From Ruegeria sp. HKCCD7303 (GTDB lineage: Bacteria; Pseudomonadota; Alphaproteobacteria; Rhodobacterales; Rhodobacteraceae), in assembly GCF_013111185.1 (NCBI RefSeq), contig NZ_WVRE01000003.1, positions 1-64,000 of the forward strand: a stretch of 64,000 bases of DNA, written 5' to 3'. Shown one piece after another: positions 61,913 through 64,000 of this stretch. How positions within the stretch are numbered: the first letter of the stretch is position 1; each line of letters opens with the position of its first letter. Position numbers and translations under genes: made by a program. The notes under the pieces were generated by a model. That model was not told the DNA's origin and made no database searches. It was given only the letters and a program-made list of their open reading frames with translations.

Positions 61913-62407
61913 ATGAAGCTGGAACTCACTGTCGAAGACAATCGGTGGCAAGGTCTTGAGGCTTTGTCGCATAAGGCGATTTCTGCTGTTTTGACGTTTG
62001 TCGAGCTGGACTCTGAGGTCTGTGAAGTTAGCGTTCTGGGCTGCGACGATGCGCGGATCGCAGACCTGAATACAGAGTTTCGCGGCAAGCCAAGTGCCAC
62101 CAATGTTCTGAGTTGGCCAGCCGAGGATCTGGCCCCGGAAGAGCCGGGTCAGGAGCCGGTTTCACCGGAGCCGGACTTTACAGGTGAAATCCCCTTAGGT
62201 GATATCGCGATTTCTTTCGACACCTGCGCGCGTGAGGCGGCGGAGGCTGGGAAGGCGATGGACGATCACGTGATCCATTTGCTTGTTCACGGAACGTTGC
62301 ATTTACTGGGGTATGATCACATTCGTGATCCTGATGCCACCCTGATGGAAGGGATTGAGGTCGAGATACTTGGCAAATTAGGTATCGATGACCCATATAA
62401 GGTATGA
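61913..62407 (+). CDS. ybeY: Endoribonuclease YbeY
   Basis: This 164-residue metalloprotein has the conserved zinc site in HLLVHGTLHLLGYDH (three histidines), as in rRNA maturation and ribosome quality control endonucleases. It starts at ATG 61913, with an alternative ATG at 61901. It overlaps corC by 4 bp. Confidence 0.95.
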   Translation: MKLELTVEDNRWQGLEALSHKAISAVLTFVELDSEVCEVSVLGCDDARIADLNTEFRGKPSATNVLSWPAEDLAPEEPGQEPVSPEPDFTGEIPLGDIAISFDTCAREAAEAGKAMDDHVIHLLVHGTLHLLGYDHIRDPDATLMEGIEVEILGKLGIDDPYKV

Positions 62408-62442
62408 AGGGGTCAGATGACCCGATCAGTTGGAACAGGATA

Positions 62443-63330
62443 ATGGGCGAGACAGACGGCAGTTCTAGGGCGGCGCACAGCGCGCAACCACAGGACAGCA
62501 GCAATGCGACCGAAGAGAAAAGCGGTTTCTTTTCAAGGATCATAGATGCGTTTTCGGGTGATGAGTCCCAACCGCAACCGGTGTTGAACGGGCAGGATGC
62601 AACGGTACCCCAATCCCGAGGGATGATTAACCTGCGTCGGATGCGCGTGGAAGATGTCGCCATTCCTACGGCAGAAATCATTTCCGTCCCTTCGACGATC
62701 TCCAAGGACGAGCTGGCGGATGTCTTTCGCGAAAGCGGGCTTTCCAGAATCCCGGTCTATGAAGGTACCCTGGATACGCCGCTGGGGTTCGTCCACCTCA
62801 AAGACTTTGCCTTGACTCATGGGTTCAATGGCGGAGGTAGCAACTTTGATCTCGTTTCGATGCTGCGCACGCTGCTTTTCGTGCCGCCTTCAATGCCGAT
62901 CGGCGTCCTGCTGACCAAAATGCAGACGGAGCGACGCCATATGGCGTTGGTGATCGATGAGTACGGTGGCGTTGATGGCCTGTTGACCATCGAGGACCTG
63001 ATCGAGCAGGTCGTAGGTGAAATCGCAGACGAACATGATGCAGATGAAGATCAGCTTTGGGTGCAAGAGAAGCCCGGTTGTTATGTCGTTCAGGCCCGTG
63101 TCCCTCTTGAGGATTTCGAGGCCGAGATTGGCCGCTCGTTGACCAGCCATGAAGACGTGGATGAAGAAGAAATCGATACTCTGGGCGGCTTGGTGTTCAT
63201 GCTGTCGGGCCGTGTGCCCGCACGGGGAGAGGTTGTGATCCACCCTGAAGGACCGGAATTTGAAGTCATCGACGCCGATCCGCGACGTATAAAAAGGCTT
63301 CGCGTCATGCTGCCGGATATCGCTGCATGA
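62443..63330 (+). CDS. corC: CorC/HlyC-type CBS domain protein
   Basis: This protein of about 295 residues has an acidic N-terminus, paired CBS domains from about residue 70 (MRVEDVAIPTAEIISVPSTI; LVIDEYGGVDGLLTIEDLIE) and a C-terminal CorC_HlyC transporter-associated domain. It lacks membrane helices, as in the CorC group. I favour ATG 62443, preceded by ACAGGA. A second in-frame ATG at 62404 overlaps the ybeY stop. Confidence 0.93.
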   Translation: MGETDGSSRAAHSAQPQDSSNATEEKSGFFSRIIDAFSGDESQPQPVLNGQDATVPQSRGMINLRRMRVEDVAIPTAEIISVPSTISKDELADVFRESGLSRIPVYEGTLDTPLGFVHLKDFALTHGFNGGGSNFDLVSMLRTLLFVPPSMPIGVLLTKMQTERRHMALVIDEYGGVDGLLTIEDLIEQVVGEIADEHDADEDQLWVQEKPGCYVVQARVPLEDFEAEIGRSLTSHEDVDEEEIDTLGGLVFMLSGRVPARGEVVIHPEGPEFEVIDADPRRIKRLRVMLPDIAA

Positions 63331-64000
63331 CCCCCACGCGGGGCTGGCCTTTCCCGCTGAGGTTACTGGCCGTCGCCATGCTGGGCGGAGTGGCGGGGTT
63401 TGGTTTGGCGCCTTATGGCTATTGGGCACTTACTATCCTGTCTCTGATCCTGATCGTACCGATTTTTCTGGCTAGTGAAACCCGCGCGCGGGCTGGCTGG
63501 ATAGGTTGGGTCTTTGCGACGGGCTATTTCGCGCATGCGCTTAGTTGGATCATCGAGCCGTTTCAGGTGGACGCGGAACGCCACGCCTGGATGGCACCGT
63601 TTGCGCTGTTGTTTATGGCAGGGGGCCTCGCCCTGTTCTGGGCCGTTTCTTTTTGGATGTCTCGCCGCCCGGGCGCGTCACCTTTTCACCAAAGCTTGCT
63701 CTTGATCGTTACCCTGTCCTTGGCTGAACTGGCCCGAGGCTACGTGCTAACCGGTTTCCCTTGGGCAGGGGTTTCGCAGGTCTGGATCGATACACCAGTA
63801 GCGCAATTGTTGTCTTTGTTCGGGCCGTTTGGGTTAAACGCCCTGACGTTCGCCGCGACCTTCCCAATCGGTTCGGCAATGATGCACCCCAGACCTTTTC
63901 GAGGGCTGGTGCAGTCACTGGTATTTACAGCCGGATTGGCCGTCGTCGCGTTAAGCTATGCCGCGATACGGCCAACGGTTCACGACGGACCGCACGTCGT
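63327..64000 (+). CDS. lnt: Apolipoprotein N-acyltransferase (Lnt), N-terminal part
   Basis: The first 224 codons of the enzyme are here. The reading frame continues past the window edge. It overlaps corC by 4 bp (ATGA) and shows LAVAMLGGVAGFGLAPYGYW and the GWIGWVFATGYFAHALSWI region, then LAELARGYVLTGFPWAGVSQ, all matching the membrane N-terminal half of Lnt. The catalytic nitrilase domain would lie beyond the window. It adds the third acyl chain to lipoproteins in the inner membrane. Confidence 0.9.
   Translation, partial: MTPTRGWPFPLRLLAVAMLGGVAGFGLAPYGYWALTILSLILIVPIFLASETRARAGWIGWVFATGYFAHALSWIIEPFQVDAERHAWMAPFALLFMAGGLALFWAVSFWMSRRPGASPFHQSLLLIVTLSLAELARGYVLTGFPWAGVSQVWIDTPVAQLLSLFGPFGLNALTFAATFPIGSAMMHPRPFRGLVQSLVFTAGLAVVALSYAAIRPTVHDGPHV

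Noticed and set aside
1-64000. tRNA, rRNA, CRISPR array, prophage or insertion sequence
   Set aside because: No cloverleaf-like gene, repeat array, transposase or integrase signature was recognised on either strand. A tRNAscan or ISfinder run would be needed to exclude short cases.

Overview
The window is a moderately GC-rich chromosomal segment of an alphaproteobacterium. It most likely belongs to the Rhodobacteraceae (Roseobacter group). The reasons are the style of the C-P lyase cluster (PhnF, a DUF1045 protein and a hexapeptide acetyltransferase), the fabI-fabB-fabA block divergent from an Irr-type Fur regulator, the order miaB ... phoH-ybeY-corC-lnt, and the many roseobacter-type transporters and C1/methylamine oxidoreductases. 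Genes are densely packed with many 1-4 bp stop/start overlaps. I see no tRNA, rRNA, CRISPR array, prophage or insertion sequence.

Layout. 0.2-1.9 kb: an AT-richer gene for an M48-like membrane protein that has lost its zinc ligands, then rpe on the minus strand. 2.0-15.1 kb: a nearly complete phosphonate cluster. It holds the transporter phnC-phnD-phnE-phnE, a hexapeptide acetyltransferase, the repressor phnF (minus), the C-P lyase run phnG-H-I-[HAD protein]-J-K-L-N, a DUF1045 2H phosphoesterase (minus) and phnM. A good promoter with a PhnF-type operator lies in front of phnG. 15.1-21.6 kb: a seven-gene minus-strand operon of four glycosyltransferases, a histidine phosphatase, a polysaccharide deacetylase-like protein and a small methyltransferase. 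22-24.4 kb: an MscS-type channel.

24.4-31.7 kb: a minus-strand operon with a double-NBD ATPase, a family 5 binding protein, two permeases and an apparently rearranged class III CoA-transferase. 31.9-39.1 kb: a second small methyltransferase, a GST, and a putative demethylation operon (FAD/GcvT dehydrogenase, a non-pyrrolysine MttB homologue, a TetR regulator and a second FAD oxidase) behind a large dyad operator. 39.1-43.5 kb: a possible GT42/DUF115-like protein, a DUF3307 membrane protein, and a very unusual ABC-type protein whose ATPase motifs are all degenerate and which ends in a cyclic-nucleotide-binding domain. 43.5-51.7 kb: minus-strand genes for an ArsR with BigR/SqrR-type cysteines, an enolase-superfamily protein, an alcohol dehydrogenase, an MFS exporter, hydrolases, a PLP dehydratase and a haloacid dehalogenase.

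51.8-64 kb: mostly housekeeping. It has an SlyD-like FKBP, fabI-fabB-fabA, irr with a perfect 18-bp palindrome at its promoter, a LysR/PhyH divergent pair with its own 18-bp palindrome, a divergent GT2-like protein, miaB, an outer-membrane barrel, phoH, ybeY, corC and the start of lnt, which runs off the window.

The most unusual items are the catalytically degenerate ABC/cNMP protein, the MttB-FAD/GcvT operon, the HAD gene embedded between phnI and phnJ, the permuted CoA-transferase and the M48 pseudopeptidase. All assignments come from reading motifs by eye. No database search was run.
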